DNA of 64,000 nucleotides from Erinaceus europaeus (GCF_950295315.1 NC_080164.1:59924003-59988002), one strand, 5' to 3'. Shown: positions 35,352-47,185, numbered from the stretch's first letter. Translations and numbers: made by a program. Notes: generated by a model not told the origin, from the letters alone.

Positions 35352-36159
35352 AAATCAAACCTTTTAAACCTCAAGTCAACTAATTCTAAAAAGTGCCAAT
35401 TTTCTGTCCATAAAACTTACTACTAAGAAGATAATAAATGTGAAGAATATTAAATACTGAGATTTTGCATTCTCTTCTTTCTCCTAATACACTGCTACCT
35501 TTATACTTGCAACCTTGTATCTCAACTCTCATTCTTAGGTTTGATCATTCAGAGCCTTAGTTCCTACATATTTCTATCCTTCCTGTTCACTCTAGTATTA
35601 GATATTAATCCAGTACTCTATGATTTAGTTGTATTTCCTTGACCTTTCTCATATTCAAACTTATAATAAATATCATCCTGTCAAGTTGTATTCCTTCTTG
35701 TTCCATATATTTTTAAGTTCTAATTGTGTTCAAGAACTTCTCTTCTAGAAACAAAATATTGTCTACCATCTTGATGAGCATTCAGGCCTTGAGTGTGTAA
35801 GAAATATTGATACTAAAAAATGTGCAAGAAAATTGATCTATTCCTATGTGGAAATTAAAGACTAGTTGTCACATTTATGTTCTGTGTCTCATATATCTCT
35901 TGGGTTTATGAGTAGTAAGACCTGAGAGAAGGTAGGCAACCCATACAAAATTACCCAAACTATTAAAAGCAACACTTAGGAAATACTGATATGTACTTAA
36001 ATCCTAATTGTACTATTTGTCTATTATGTTATTTTGACAGTGGAGGAATTATGAGACAACACCAGTAGCTGGAGGAGGAAATTTAAGATGTCTAAGAAAT
36101 GCCTGGATAGAAATGTTCGTTAGTATAAAATCTAATTGTATACTGATGGTTTTGTTCAT
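35352..36159. other. Unassigned DNA
   Basis: No family recognised. Confidence 0.45.
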
Positions 36160-36322
36160 TTGTTTTGAGATAGAGACTGAAAGGTAGAGAGGCACAGAGA
36201 AAGGGTAAGAGACCACAGCACCGAAGCTGCCGTTATTGCTGTGGGGGCTGGACTAGAACATGGGTCATGCCCATGGCAAAGCAGCACATTATCCAAATGA
36301 GTTAATTCAACAGCCCTGTCCA
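36160..36322 (-). mobile_element. S3-variant SINE
   Basis: gtgggggctggactagaaca and aaagcagcacattatccaaa, sister of 32400-32552. Confidence 0.7.
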
Positions 36323-36369
36323 TAACATTTGACATAGATCTTTTATGCATTAAACACATCTGTATTTAG

Positions 36370-36960
36370 TTTTATGTTTTACTAGTGATTTAATAATGGT
36401 TTAGAAGATTATAGGACTGTATTTGCACATAATACCCATCACCAAAGCTCAGTCCTCCTACTCTATCCCCCGCCCATGATAATCTGCAGTCCTCACAAAA
36501 TCTTAGAGATGGACTGGGTACATTATTTTTTTTAACTTTATTTATTATTGGGTAGAGACAAAGATAAATTGAGAGGGGAGGGGAGGGGAGATAGAGAGAA
36601 GGAAAGAGATAGACACCTGAAGCCCTGCTTCACTAGTTGTCAAGCTTGCCCCCTACAGGTGAAGACCAGGGGCTTGAACCCAGGTCCTTGCACACTATAA
36701 TGTGTGCTTAACCAGGTGTGCCACCACCTGGCCCCATTTCGTTCTTTTTTTTTTTTTAGGATAATGTGTTTTAATTCTCTATATTTCATATATGATCAAA
36801 ACCATGTGCTGTTTGTCTTTTGCTTTCTAAGTTAATTCACAAAGCACAATCCAGTTTCCCATTATCCAGTTTATTGTCCATTATCCATCATTATCCAATT
36901 TTCTATTATCACTTATTGAAGAGGCCTTTTTTCCCACTGAGGATTTTGGCCCCTGTGTCA
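36370..36960 (-). mobile_element. Old L1 3' end, antisense, split by an S2 SINE
   Basis: 3' UTR part at 36370-36520 (tactagtgatttaataatgg, cccatcaccaaagctcagtc) and ORF2-side part at 36745-36960 (ttattgaagaggcctttttt). Links the 3' module seen elsewhere to L1 coding sequence. Confidence 0.65.
36523..36740 (-). mobile_element. S2 SINE inside L1
   Basis: Complete S2 complement from tttatttattattgggtaga to aggtgtgccaccacctggcc. Confidence 0.9.
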
Positions 36961-37581
36961 TATATTAGTTTCCATACATTGGTATTTTTTTAAAATGTGG
37001 ACTGCAAAATCAAAAAGCTAGAAAATACCTTGACCTTGAATCATAACATAATTAATATACTAATTAGGTTATCAGTGAATTGAGACAATTGCATTCATAA
37101 AATGCTAAATCTAGACATAAATTTTACAATAGAAAAATCTAAAAATACCCATTTGTTTTCCTAAATTAAGTATGGGAATATTGGAATTTCTGGAATACTC
37201 AGTACTAATTATCGCTAAGGGAATGTTAAGACTTAGGTGAGATAAATTGTCCTCAGAATGGCAATTACATATGCACCATTATCCAAAATCAGTTCTCTCT
37301 TTAGATTACATTTAGACAAAGTATATAAAGGTTATCTATTACACTTGAAGGTATCTTTAAGTTTCTTGGGCCTGCTAGCACTTTTAATGGTAAATATAAA
37401 CAACAGATTGCCAGTATAAAGCATAATCACTTATTACTCATTTTTATATTTTATATTTTCTTTGTAGATGAATCTTCCTGATAAAGGTACAAATATTAGA
37501 AACAAAAATAGCACTTATAGTGCTAGTTAAGTGTTTTTGCTCTATTCTTCAAAAATGGAAATAGGTTTAGGAAGTGGCTCC
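36961..37581. other. Unassigned AT-rich DNA
   Basis: Nothing recognised. Confidence 0.45.
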
Positions 37582-37597
37582 AAATTTAACATTTCCT

Positions 37598-37889
37598 TTT
37601 TTTTTTTTTCCTGCCTCCAAGGTTATCACTGGAGCTTGGTGTCAGTACTATAAATCCACTGCTTCTGATGGCCATTTTTCTCTTTTCTTTTTTCTTTTTT
37701 TGGATAAGGAAAAGAGATGATGGGGAGATAGAAAGGGAGAGGAAAGGATAGACACCTGCAGACCTGCTATACTGCTTTTGAAGCAGATCCCCTGAAGGAG
37801 GGTGGCAGGGGCTTGAACCTGAATTCTTGTGCTGGTCCTTAAGCTTCATACTATGTTCACTTAACTGGGTACGCCACCACTCAGCTCCA
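37598..37889 (-). mobile_element. S1L SINE
   Basis: Poly-T, tgcctccaaggttatcactg extension, shortened tail region, then head (gggtacgccaccactcagct). TSD aatttaaca(t/c)ttcc flanks it. Confidence 0.87.
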
Positions 37890-38059
37890 GGAATTTAACA
37901 CTTCCTACACTGTTTTCATGTCTGCTCATTAATATGTCCTGTCTTATCTGTAATTAAGAACAGACTTTTTGCATTCTTAAAAGTTACCAAAAAAAATAAA
38001 GGAATTCTAGTGTCTATTCCATCATGTAGAAGCTTAGATTTTACCACTTTGTAATAATG

Positions 38060-38228
38060 ATAGTCAAGCAGTAGCTCAGTTTTTAAAAGCACTGACAAAC
38101 ACAATTGAGTTCCCATATGTTGCAAGTCCAATTCCAGATACAACATTATACCAGACCTGAATAGTGCTCTGATATCTTTATTTATCCTGTCTCATTCTCC
38201 TTCATAATAAATACATAAATAAGTATAT
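38060..38228 (+). mobile_element. Degenerate S3/S2-like SINE
   Basis: tcaagcagtagctcagtttt head, agtccaattccagatacaac B-box side, then cctgtctcattctccttcat and aataaatacataaataa tail. Confidence 0.6.
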
Positions 38229-38654
38229 TTTTCAAGTGAGCAAAATATTGAGCAAACAGGAGCAGATCACAGCCCTCCTTAGACATATAAAGTAGTAACT
38301 TCACAGGGACAATACCTGTTTCCTAAACCAGAGAGTAAAGCAGGCAAATATGGAGTATCACAGTTACCGAAGGAGAAATCCATGTGCAAAAACCTCCATA
38401 GGAAATGACCCTGAGTAACGGAAGCCTGTCATGTGATTGCTGCTCTGCTAAATACTCAAAATAGAAAAATCTGAGATTAAAACTCCAGAATGATGCATTC
38501 ATGGGAGAGTGGAGATAGGAGGAGGAGGAGGTGTGAAACGTGTTTAGTTTTACTTCCTAAAATTCCGACAGATTCTCATAAAGAACATCAGAGAAAAATC
38601 CCCTTACACTTCCAGAAAAGGGAGGATTAAAATAATAGAATAAGTAAAAAAAAA
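38229..38654. other. Unassigned DNA
   Basis: No family recognised. Confidence 0.4.
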
Positions 38655-38886
38655 AATTATTGGATCTGTTAATTAATGTATCCCTTTCTTTGTTTTGTAA
38701 GCCCCACTTATAACTGAGGTCACCTAGCATTTGTGCTTCTTTTTCTGGATTTTTTTTCAGTTAATATGATTCCTTCTAGTTCCATCCCAGGTATAGCAAG
38801 ATAAAATTTCATTATTTTGTACAGCTGAGTAGAATTCCATTGAATGTATGTACCACAAAATGCATGTTTTAAAGTATTAGGTTCAG
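38655..38886 (-). mobile_element. L1 ORF2 end, antisense
   Basis: tagttccatcccaggtatag, acagctgagtagaattccat and gaatgtatgtaccacaaaat: antisense ORF2 C-terminal wording. Confidence 0.78.
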
Positions 38887-39107
38887 GGGGCTGGGTAGTA
38901 GAGCACCTGGTTGAGCACATGTATTTTATTAGAATGTGCAGTAACCAGAGTTCAAGTCCCCAGTCCCCACCTGCAGAGGGAAAGCTTCACAGACGGTAAA
39001 GCAGGGCTGCAGGTATCTCTCTATTTCCCCCTCTGTCTCCCCTTTCCTATTGAGTTCTGTCTGTCTCTATGCAATAAATAAATATAGGTAATAAAATATT
39101 TTTAAAA
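38887..39107 (+). mobile_element. S2 SINE, full length
   Basis: gggctgggtagtagagcacc head, cagtccccacctgcagaggg, tail tgcaataaataaatataggt. TSD aaagtattaggttc at 38872-38885 and 39110-39123. Confidence 0.93.
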
Positions 39108-39757
39108 ATAAAGTATTAGGTTCTCTGCAGAGAGGTTGTGGGGATGTGGTGGAGCCTGGCAGGGCTTGATCTGAGAGGTGAGTTCACCTGGTAAGTCTCT
39201 CTATGGAGGGGTTGAGCAAAAAGGGGGACACATAAACCTCAAAAGGTTGGCTGCCATGTAAGTCTTTACTCCCCCACAAAAACATCCTGTATCTTCCCGA
39301 CATTCCTAAAAGACTTAATCCTGCTCCATCCTACATTCCCTGCTGCTATGGCCTGTCCCTTTATTATCTACACACCAATCTTCTGCTTCGTCCTACAAAT
39401 GACTAAAGGTCTCCTTCCTATATCCCCTCAGGGTATTGCTAATCCTGCCAGTAGAACCCCTAGCAACAGTTGCTGGGGAGGTCCATACCATTCCTGGCTC
39501 CTTTCTCCACCTCTTTCCTAACCATGTATGGTATTGTCAAGCCACTTCCGTTTCTGTCTTTTGGCTCTTCCATATCCCAAGCTGGAGGAGGGTGGGCATG
39601 CAGACAGAGAGGCTGACACCGGCCATTGCAGTTGAAGCCACGTGGCTTAACCAGATGTGCTACTGCCGACTCTGGGAAGCTCTGATGAAAAAATAATTGA
39701 ACTGTCCTGCTGCCACAAGCTTGGTTCCTGGGTCATCTCTCTCACGCATGATGCTAG
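39108..39757 (-). mobile_element. Possible LTR, antisense
   Basis: GC-richer than its surroundings. Reading the minus strand it starts TGTTGGGCTAGC, carries AATAAA (complement near 39359-39364), and then has about 240 bp of U5-like sequence. A TATA-like motif (gatatagg) lies about 55-60 bp upstream of AATAAA. No TSD or clean terminal CA was found, so the call is tentative; it could be another unrecognised repeat. Confidence 0.35.
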
Positions 39758-40009
39758 CCCAACAGTTCTCCACATCTCTACCCCCATCCATTGAAGCAGA
39801 ATACTTCCCTTCCTGGCCTTCAGGGATTACTCCATAACACTTAAAACAGTAGTCTACATACAATAGCAGTGACTTAGATTTTCTTCACTAATCAATAAGG
39901 CTATTAAAAATATTATAATCATGTTATCATGACACAGTCATAGCTCCAGTACTCAAGATAGAATCCTGGAAACACAAGCTTCCAGAAAACTATAAGTATA
40001 AAATAAATC

Positions 40010-40345
40010 TCACAGAATATGAATCATGTTAAGTGAGAGCAATCAGAAAGAGAAGGATAAATACCAGCTGATAAAACTTATGAGTGGAAGTTAATAAACA
40101 AAAGAAAAGAAAAGCAAAACACAAGATGTAGTTTGGACCAGGCATGGTCTGTTGCATCAAGACCATAGAAGGGGGCAGGGGTTTAAGTGTTTATTGAGGA
40201 CCCAGGACACAATGCTGGAGGAGGACCGTGGCTGATGGTGGGAATGGTGTGGTTTACATAGATTTATCACAGAAAGATGAGAAAGTTTGTCCAAAACAAC
40301 TGTTTTGTAAATCATATTTCTCTAATAAAACAATAACAACAAAAA
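40010..40345 (+). mobile_element. L1 3' UTR fragment, sense
   Basis: gaatcatgttaagtgagagc, aaataccagctgataaaact, tgatggtgggaatggtgtgg and aataaaacaataacaac tail follow L1 ORF2-end/3' UTR order. Confidence 0.65.
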
Positions 40346-40414
40346 GGGAACCATTTTGAAATATACCAGAGCATTCATTCTTTACAATTTCTATCTTCAG
40401 TAGAAACTAACCAG

Positions 40415-40566
40415 TGGAGGGTAGATAGCATAATGGTTATGCAAACAGACTCTCATGCCTGAGGCTCCAAAGTCCCAGGTTCAATCTCCCACACTGTCAT
40501 AAGCCAGAGCTGAACAGTGCTCTGGTTAAAACAAAAAAAAAAAAAAAAAAAAAGAAAGAAAAAAAA
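40415..40566 (+). mobile_element. S3 SINE, full length
   Basis: gagggtagatagcataatgg to agtgctctggttaaaac plus a long A-tail. TSD agaaactaaccag at 40402-40414 and 40567-40579, perfect. This is the best reference for S3 in the window. Confidence 0.93.
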
Positions 40567-40734
40567 AGAAACTAACCAGAGCCTAGTCTGTTGTGATTTT
40601 AGAAGAAGCTAGTTGACCTGAGAGAGTTATCTAAACCCAATTAGCTCTAGTTTTCTATTTGCAGGAAAAATGAGTATGCAACTCTATCCTGTTTTTTGTC
40701 ACCATGTCATGTCCCATTATATGGGGTGTGTTGG

Positions 40735-41008
40735 GTTGGGGGTGAGAAATAGAAAAGCACAGAGACATAGAGGAACTAAAAAATGAAGACCTAATCAAGA
40801 GCTGGTGAATGTTTCCCCTCCCCTAGACCTTAACATCTCATTACCAAACATCTATTAATAGCAGCTCTTTTGATCTAGTAGGCCTTGAAGAAAACAATGA
40901 CACTGCTTCTGAAGTGTCCACCCTATAGGTTGGTATCAGAGCCTCAAACCCAGATCCTTCAGCATGGTACTGTGAGTACTCAACCCTGTGCATTACCACT
41001 GGACCCAT
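40735..41008 (-). mobile_element. Degenerate SINE
   Basis: cactgcttctgaagtgtcca, gcctcaaacccagatccttc and gcattaccactggacccatt fit an S2 head and B-box side, while the middle is disrupted. Confidence 0.6.
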
Positions 41009-41039
41009 TATGATTTTCCTTTTGACTGGTATGATATTC

Positions 41040-41375
41040 TGTTTAAAATTTTAAATACTGTGGTCTGATATAAAGGCATCATGTTGAGGTAGACAAGCCA
41101 GAAGGAGAAAGATTGGTACCAAGTGATCTCACTTACAGGTGAAATTAAGAATAAAGGACAGTAAAGGCAGACTTAAGGTGAACAGTGGAGTGGGAGTATT
41201 TGTATTGCACCAAAGCAAAGGACTCTGGGGAATGAGGTAAAGAGACAGGATGAAGGGGCATTGAGGTCCTAGTGCATCTCTTAAACACTAATCAAAGGGA
41301 GATGAGTGTCTGTGTCTATGTTTTAAAAACTACTGCAAACCATTAACCACTTAATGATTTTTTTAATTACCTGTC
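41040..41375 (+). mobile_element. L1 3' UTR fragment, sense
   Basis: gcatcatgttgaggtagaca, accaagtgatctcacttaca and aaaactactgcaaaccatta follow ORF2-end/3' UTR order, diverged. Confidence 0.6.
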
Positions 41376-42282
41376 CTTTCCAACTATTTAAATGCTAACA
41401 GACCATTTGGAATACTCTTAAAATATATCTCTAAGTAAAAAATATATTAATGAGTATATAAATTTTCAACATTATTTTAAAATATTTAAAAAAACAAAAG
41501 GAAGTTTTCTATATGCATAAAATACTAAGTAACTTTGCTCAAAAGATGTACAGATAGTCAAACCATCTATCTGGCTGAAAGTTTGCAGAGGAAATGTTAT
41601 CATTTGACTATAACAAAACTAAATTGTCTTACAGTAAATTGAAACAAACCTCAACCCTATTTTCCTTAGCTAGATATCATTGAGTTATAAAGGTATAGGC
41701 ACATGTAAATTTCTCCATGCCATTTTAATTTGAGGCTAATGTGGTAATTCTACAGGAGTCTCTACTGATTATATTTATTGGAAACCCCCTGACTTCTTGA
41801 TGCCTATTACTTGATGTTGGAGATCCCTGAATTAGAATGTCTGTTACTTATTGATACAAGCTTGCACTGCTGATTTTCTGCTGTTCCGCTTCCTTAATGC
41901 TTGGCCACCTGCAGTCAATCAAGGCCCCCCTCTAGCTATAGTTCCTGTTCTCTGATGGGCATCTAGTGGGTGGCATAAATTAATAAGCAGTTGGGTCAAC
42001 AGTCCCTCAAAGGCAAAAATGTCTAAGCTGCACACTGTGACAAATACTGCTACCCCTCACAGATAATGTTTATCTACTGCATAGCCAGAGGCCTATGAGA
42101 CTATGCTTTGGTACTCTAGCTTTCCGAAGAACTGCATCTGTCATAATTTCTGTTCCCCTGCAGAAATGCTTTTGATATTCCTTTTCTGCTCTGATGTAAT
42201 GCAGACTTTGTTAATAAATACCATAAGGGAAATCCATCCAGTTGATAAAACATACTGCTGAGACATTTCCAAACTACTTTTT
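41376..42282. other. Unassigned DNA
   Basis: AT-rich to 41760, then a block at about 41780-42210 of average base content that could be an old LTR or DNA transposon but shows no termini I can support. Confidence 0.4.
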
Positions 42283-42549
42283 TATAAAATATCTTTTATA
42301 TTTATTTATTTATACTCTTTTGTTGCCCTTATTATTTTATTGTTGGAGTCGTTGTTGGATAGGACAGAGAGAAATGGAGAGAGGAGGGGAAGACAGAGAG
42401 GGGGAGAGAAAGACACTTGCAGACCTGCTTCACCGCTTGTGAAGTGACTCCCCTGCAGGTGGGGAGCCTGGGGCTCTAACTGGGATCCTTATCCCAGAAC
42501 TTGCACTTTGCTCCACATGAGCTTAACCTGCTGAGCTACCACCGGACTC
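42283..42549 (-). mobile_element. S1 SINE
   Basis: Complete S1 complement (tttatttatttatactcttt to taccaccggactccct). Probable imperfect TSD ccaaactac/ccacactac. Confidence 0.9.
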
Positions 42550-43665
42550 CCTCCACACTACCCTTATACTTGCAGATAAGTGTCTGAGTTAATTTTTTCA
42601 GTGCTGGGTCACATTGGGACTTGGATCCCAATAGCCATCTAGACCACAATATTGTTTATGGCTGATAAAAGTTAGATTAAAAAATTAAATCAAGGTATAA
42701 TGGATTTCAAAGTGTTGGGAACCAATAAGGATTTGGCATAGGAAAGGAATATGTTGTTAGGGATATACTCATTTGGGAACAAGAGAAAAAAATGTCCAGA
42801 ATTTATGAAACTCCATGCATAAAACTTAATAAAGTATGAAAAATGACCAGTGTTCATTCTCTCATTTAGAGGAAATACTCTTCCTTAATCGCTATTTTAT
42901 TAGGTTATTTCTTGAGTACTCTCAATCCAAAGTGATAATAAAATTTTGCATAATTGCACTGTAAACCAGATTTATTGGTTCAAACTTGAGAGTAAACTAG
43001 AAAAAAATCTACTATGTGGCAATTTTCTATTATTAAGCTGTATTACAGAATGTGAATATACAAAATTGACCATATTTGCCAAGACTTATTTTTAAACTGA
43101 TAATCCAACAAAATAACCAATAATACAAAGAATTAGATATCAAATAAAATGCTTTGGATACACAGAAAAAAGCTGGCATGTTTAATATGAAAATATGTAT
43201 TTAAAACTTCAAAAGGGTTACCTAGTTTCTTTCTTTTTTATGTTTACATACAGCTCCCCAGAAAGCTCAGCTAAAAACTCCTTTAACTAGAGAACCTGTA
43301 CAATAACTTATATTCATGTGTATTGTTGAAATATGTTACTAATGTTCATTTCTTTAAGTATTGATTTAAAGTCAAATCTACCATATAATATTTTTTAAAA
43401 TGCAGTTTTTTTTTTAACATGAGTAGAATCAGATATAACGTTAAAGAATTTGAGGCCTTCCCCAATTATTTTTTTCTCCCACAACAATTTTAAACATGGG
43501 AAATACTTTGCTCTCCAGGTCATTGCATTTTTCTGCTGTAAACTGGAGATTATATAGATATTAATTTGCATCTATGGATTGCATGAAAAATGTATATCCA
43601 TCATGAAATAATACAAAGCACAACAGAATTATAACCTAGCAAGCTTTTATCATTTAAGATAATTA
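42550..43665. other. Unassigned AT-rich DNA, about 1.1 kb
   Basis: No family, exon or RNA gene recognised. Confidence 0.5.
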
Positions 43666-43667
43666 TA

Positions 43668-43800
43668 TTTGCAGTAGGGGTGTTTCGATGGATTGATTAC
43701 ATGTTTTTCATATATGTGGCCCCAGGTTTGACACCCAGGACTGCACATGGCAAAGTGGTCTGTACTTTGATCTCTCTCTCTCATAAAATAAAAATCTTTT
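43668..43800 (+). mobile_element. S3-variant SINE
   Basis: gattgattacatgtttttca, ccccaggtttgacacccagg, tctctcataaaataaaaatc tail. It is the sense copy of the variant at 32400 and 36160. Confidence 0.65.
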
Positions 43801-45639
43801 ATTATTATTATTATTTAAGAAAGGATAAATTAACAAAACCATAGGGCAGGAGGGATACAACTCCACACAATTCCCACCACCCAATCTCCATATCCCACCC
43901 CCTCCCCTGATAGCTTTCCCATTCTCTATCCCTCTGGGAGGATGGACCCAGGGTCATTGTGTGTTGCAGAAGGTGGAAGGTCTGGCTTCTATAATTGCTT
44001 CCCCGCTGAACATGGGCCTTGACTGGTCGGTCCATACCCCCAGTCTGCCTCTCTCTTTCCCTAGTAGGGTGGGGCTCTGGGGAAGCAGAGCTCCAGGATA
44101 CATTGGTGGGGTCTTCAGTCGAGGGAAGCCTGGCTGGCATCCTGATGACATCTGGAACCTGGTGACTGAAAAGAGAGTTAACATACAAAGCCAAACAAAT
44201 TGTTGAGCAATCATGGACCCAAAGCTTGGATAGTGGAGAGGAAATGTTAGGGGGGTACTCACTGCAAACTTTAGTGTACTTCTGCTTTCAGGTATATATT
44301 TTGCAGTAGTTTATGGATAAGTGTGAGCATATGCTCTCTCTCATAGAAAATGGTGTATATCTAGGTTTTGGGACTTTGTTAGAAAGTGAACCACCTGAGA
44401 TGGAATTAGAGTATACTATGAAAGGAAAGGTCTCACCCGAGTAATTAAGCTGAAGGGTTTCATTCCACACGTAAAGTCTCTGGACACAGTCTGAAGTGAA
44501 GCATGTTGAGGTGGCAATCGTTGTGTTGATTAGGTTGCAGTCGGCAGATGCAATATTATTTGATATGGATTGGGAGAGGCATACGGGAAAGTGGGCCCTA
44601 TCCAAGGGTTCCAGGACTGGGGGAAGTAGAGGCTCTATAGTGGAGATGTGAGGTTCCTGCTGTCTTAGGGTTAAAAAGACAATCAATAGTTAATGTTATC
44701 ATCACATTATTTGGTAATTGGGTTAACTTTGAAAAGTCCTTTTGTTAGGGTTTGCTGTACAGTACCCAGTATCTTGTATATAGCTGTGCTATTGGTTGTT
44801 TCTGATCTACTTGGTCTAGGCCTTTGAGAGAGTCTGCATATCAAATACACAGCCTATATATTAAAAAGACTCAGTCTGTATTTTAAAAAACTTCGAGAAA
44901 TAAAATTAATATTCCCCCTCTCATATTAGTTAACTACTGATTTGTATGACTACATTTTACTAGGAGTGTACATAAACACCATTCCTACCACCAAAAGACT
45001 GTGACCCATCCCTCCCACCCACTCCCACCCCCCACTGTCCCAGGAAGCTGCATGTCTACCCCTCACCACAGGGTTTTTACTTTGGTGCCCTACTTACAAT
45101 TTGGGCAGGTCCTGCTTTTAGTTTCCCTTTCAGATCTTCTTACTCAACTTCTGTTGATGAGTGGGATCATCCCATACTTATCTTTATCTTTCTGACTTAG
45201 CTCACTTAACATAATTCCTTCTAGCTCTGTCCAAGATGGGTCAGAGAAGGTGTGTTCATTGTTCTTGATAGCTGCATAGTATTCCATTGTGTATATATAC
45301 CACAGCTTTCTCAGCCACTCATCTGTTGTTCGGCACCTGGGTTGCTTCCAGGTTTTAGCTATTATGAATTGTGCTGCTATGAACATAGGAGTACACACCT
45401 CTTTTTGGTTGGGTGTTATGGAGTCCTTGTGGTATAATCCCAGGAGAGGAATTACTGGATCATCATGGAATTACTGGAAGGTCCATGTCTAGCCTTCTGA
45501 GAGTTTTCCAGACTGCTCTCCACAGAGGCTGTACCAATTTACATTCCCACCAGCAATGTAAAAGGGTTCCTCTGTCCCGACATCCTCTCCAGCATTTGTT
45601 GCTGCTATCCTTTTTGATATATGCCACTCTCACAGTAGT

Positions 45640-45695
45640 GAAGTAGAGCAGAGATACACACATACACAGGGAAGTAGAGCAGAGATACACACATA
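45640..45695 (-). repeat. 25-bp direct repeat at the L1 deletion joint
   Basis: Two identical 25-bp copies (gaagtagagcagagataca...) at 45640-45664 and 45671-45695, period 31, exactly where ORF2 meets the 5' UTR. Confidence 0.9.
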
Positions 45696-46965
45696 GAGAG
45701 TCCACTCTGAGTCAGATTTCTTCCCCAAAATAATTCACAAATTCAGAAAGGCAAAGAAGAAGGAAGGAAGAAGTGTATGACAAGATTAAAAAAAAAAAGA
45801 GAGAAACAAGAGAGAGAAAAGGGAAAAGATAAGATAAAGAGCTGTAATTAAAGAGCAGTGAAAGGAAAGTTTTTTTTTAATTGATTACTTTATTTTTAAT
45901 TTTATTTATTTATTTATTTTTAATTAGCTAGGAGGAGGAAGAAGGGGAGAGTCTGTAGAGGAGGTAGGAGTAACAAGACAAGTTCCTCTCACAATAGATA
46001 AGATGCCCGCTACCCTAGCATTGAAAGATACTCTAAGAGTTAATTCTGATCAACCTAAAGGGGGGGGGGTAGATATATGCCTTTATATAATATTAATAAT
46101 AAAATAGAGCAGGGTAAAACACCCTGTCCCAGATTGCTTCAAGCCTCCTGAGCATAGGCAGCTTATTGTTAAGAAAGAAAAACAAAACAAAAAAAACCCT
46201 CAGGACTAGACAAGTATAGCAGGAATAGACAGTTATGCAAATCTACTATCCACTGTATATTCTAGGGGTAGCTACAGGAGGAAGGGAAGAGATACTTGAG
46301 CAGAGATACTTTCAGAGAGAGTCCACTCTGAGTCAGATTTCTTCCCCCCAAATAATTCCCAAACGTGTATCAGTGAATTCAGAAAGCTGTAGGATTAAGG
46401 AAGAAAGGATGAAAAGAATGAAAAAAAAAAAGAGGGAGAGAGAAAAAAGAAAAAAATAAGAAAAAAAACAGTAACAAAAGAGCGGTGAAAGGAAAGAGTT
46501 ATTTATTTAATTATTTTGTATTATTTAATTAGCTATGTGGGGGGGAGGGGCACTGCCTGAGCAGAGGCAGCTGGTTGGCTACTTAGAAAGAAATAAGGCC
46601 AGAGGTTTCAGAAGGGAATAGACTTAGAATGAATGATACTCCCTGGTGGGACAGAAATCTTGGTAAAGAAAGAAGTTCAGCAGGGCAGCCTGCTAGGAGC
46701 TGGTTCCTAGGGACTGGTTATGGGGGGGAGGGGGAGGAGGTATGCTTTGGGAACAATAATTTAAAAGAAAATTTTTTTTCCCTTTTTTTCTACTCTATTT
46801 TTTAACCCAAATTAAGTTATAGTCACCTCCTTGGTGTCACCACTAGGATCCCTTATTGACTGGCCTACTAAAGGCAGAAAATCCTATGGTTTCCAGTCGA
46901 TGTAGTCAGAGCTCAAGCCACTAGCAGCTTTTGCCATCTTCTGGGAACCCCCTCTTTACGTTTTT
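45696..46965 (-). repeat. Tandem L1 5'-UTR units
   Basis: The order tccactctgagtcagattt, aataattc(a/c)caaa, gcagtgaaaggaaag / gcggtgaaaggaaag, taattagcta occurs twice, at 45701 and 46322, an offset of 621 bp. The same start occurs once in the L1 at 1-1512. This suggests a monomer-type 5' UTR. Confidence 0.7.
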
Positions 46966-46986
46966 CAACATGAAAAATAGTGTGTA

Positions 46987-47185
46987 GGGGGGCCAGGTGG
47001 TAGCACAGCCAGTTAAGCACACTTGACATAAAGTGCAAGGACCGGACTGGCATAAGGATCCCGGTTTTAGCCCCCAACTGTCACCCCATTGATCACCGGG
47101 GTTGATTCAGCTGATCTGGCTGCCTAGACGGGTATCCCCTTTCTTCATCACCGCTCCCTGTGGCAATAAAAATCTTTTTAAATAA
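46987..47185 (+). mobile_element. Chimeric SINE: tRNA head joined to 7SK RNA fragment
   Basis: 46987-47077 is an S1 head with A box (tagcacagccagttaagc) and B box (ggttttagcc, decayed). Where S1 should continue with ggctccccacctgcag, the sequence switches to 85 bp of 7SK RNA, then ends in an A/T-rich SINE-like tail (caataaaaatctttttaaat). No clear TSD was found. A template switch during L1-driven reverse transcription is the simplest origin; a multi-copy tRNA-7SK family is the alternative. Confidence 0.8.
47078..47162 (+). pseudogene. 7SK RNA fragment (about nt 29-113)
   Basis: Matches the 5' part of mammalian 7SK snRNA as I remember it: ctgtcaccccattgatc, gattcagctgatctggctg and tcaccgctccctgtg, without indels and with about ten substitutions in 85 bases. 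7SK sequesters P-TEFb with HEXIM and LARP7; this piece lacks the true 5' end, the 3' stem and a pol III promoter, so it cannot be a working 7SK gene. Confidence 0.85.

Larger units (their letters stand above)
43801..46965 (-). mobile_element. L1 with large internal deletion; collinear 3' UTR
   Basis: Reading right to left: 5' UTR from about 46960 (agaagatggcaaaagctgct-like start) to 45640, then a jump straight to the ORF2 C-terminus (45640-45140; frame with T-W-K-Q-P-R-C and M-E-Y-Y-A-A-I-K), then 3' UTR 45130-44221 and the terminal module 44215-43801 with a TTA-rich tail complement. ORF1 and most of ORF2 are missing. This copy shows that the 3' module belongs to L1 and fixes its normal orientation. 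Confidence 0.8.

Noticed and set aside
43811..44686. Open frames of 102-132 codons on the minus strand
   Set aside because: All fall in L1 3' UTR sequence with no ORF1 or ORF2 motifs.
47078..47162. A functional 7SK gene
   Set aside because: Only about a quarter of the RNA is present, without its 5' end, 3' hairpin or upstream promoter.
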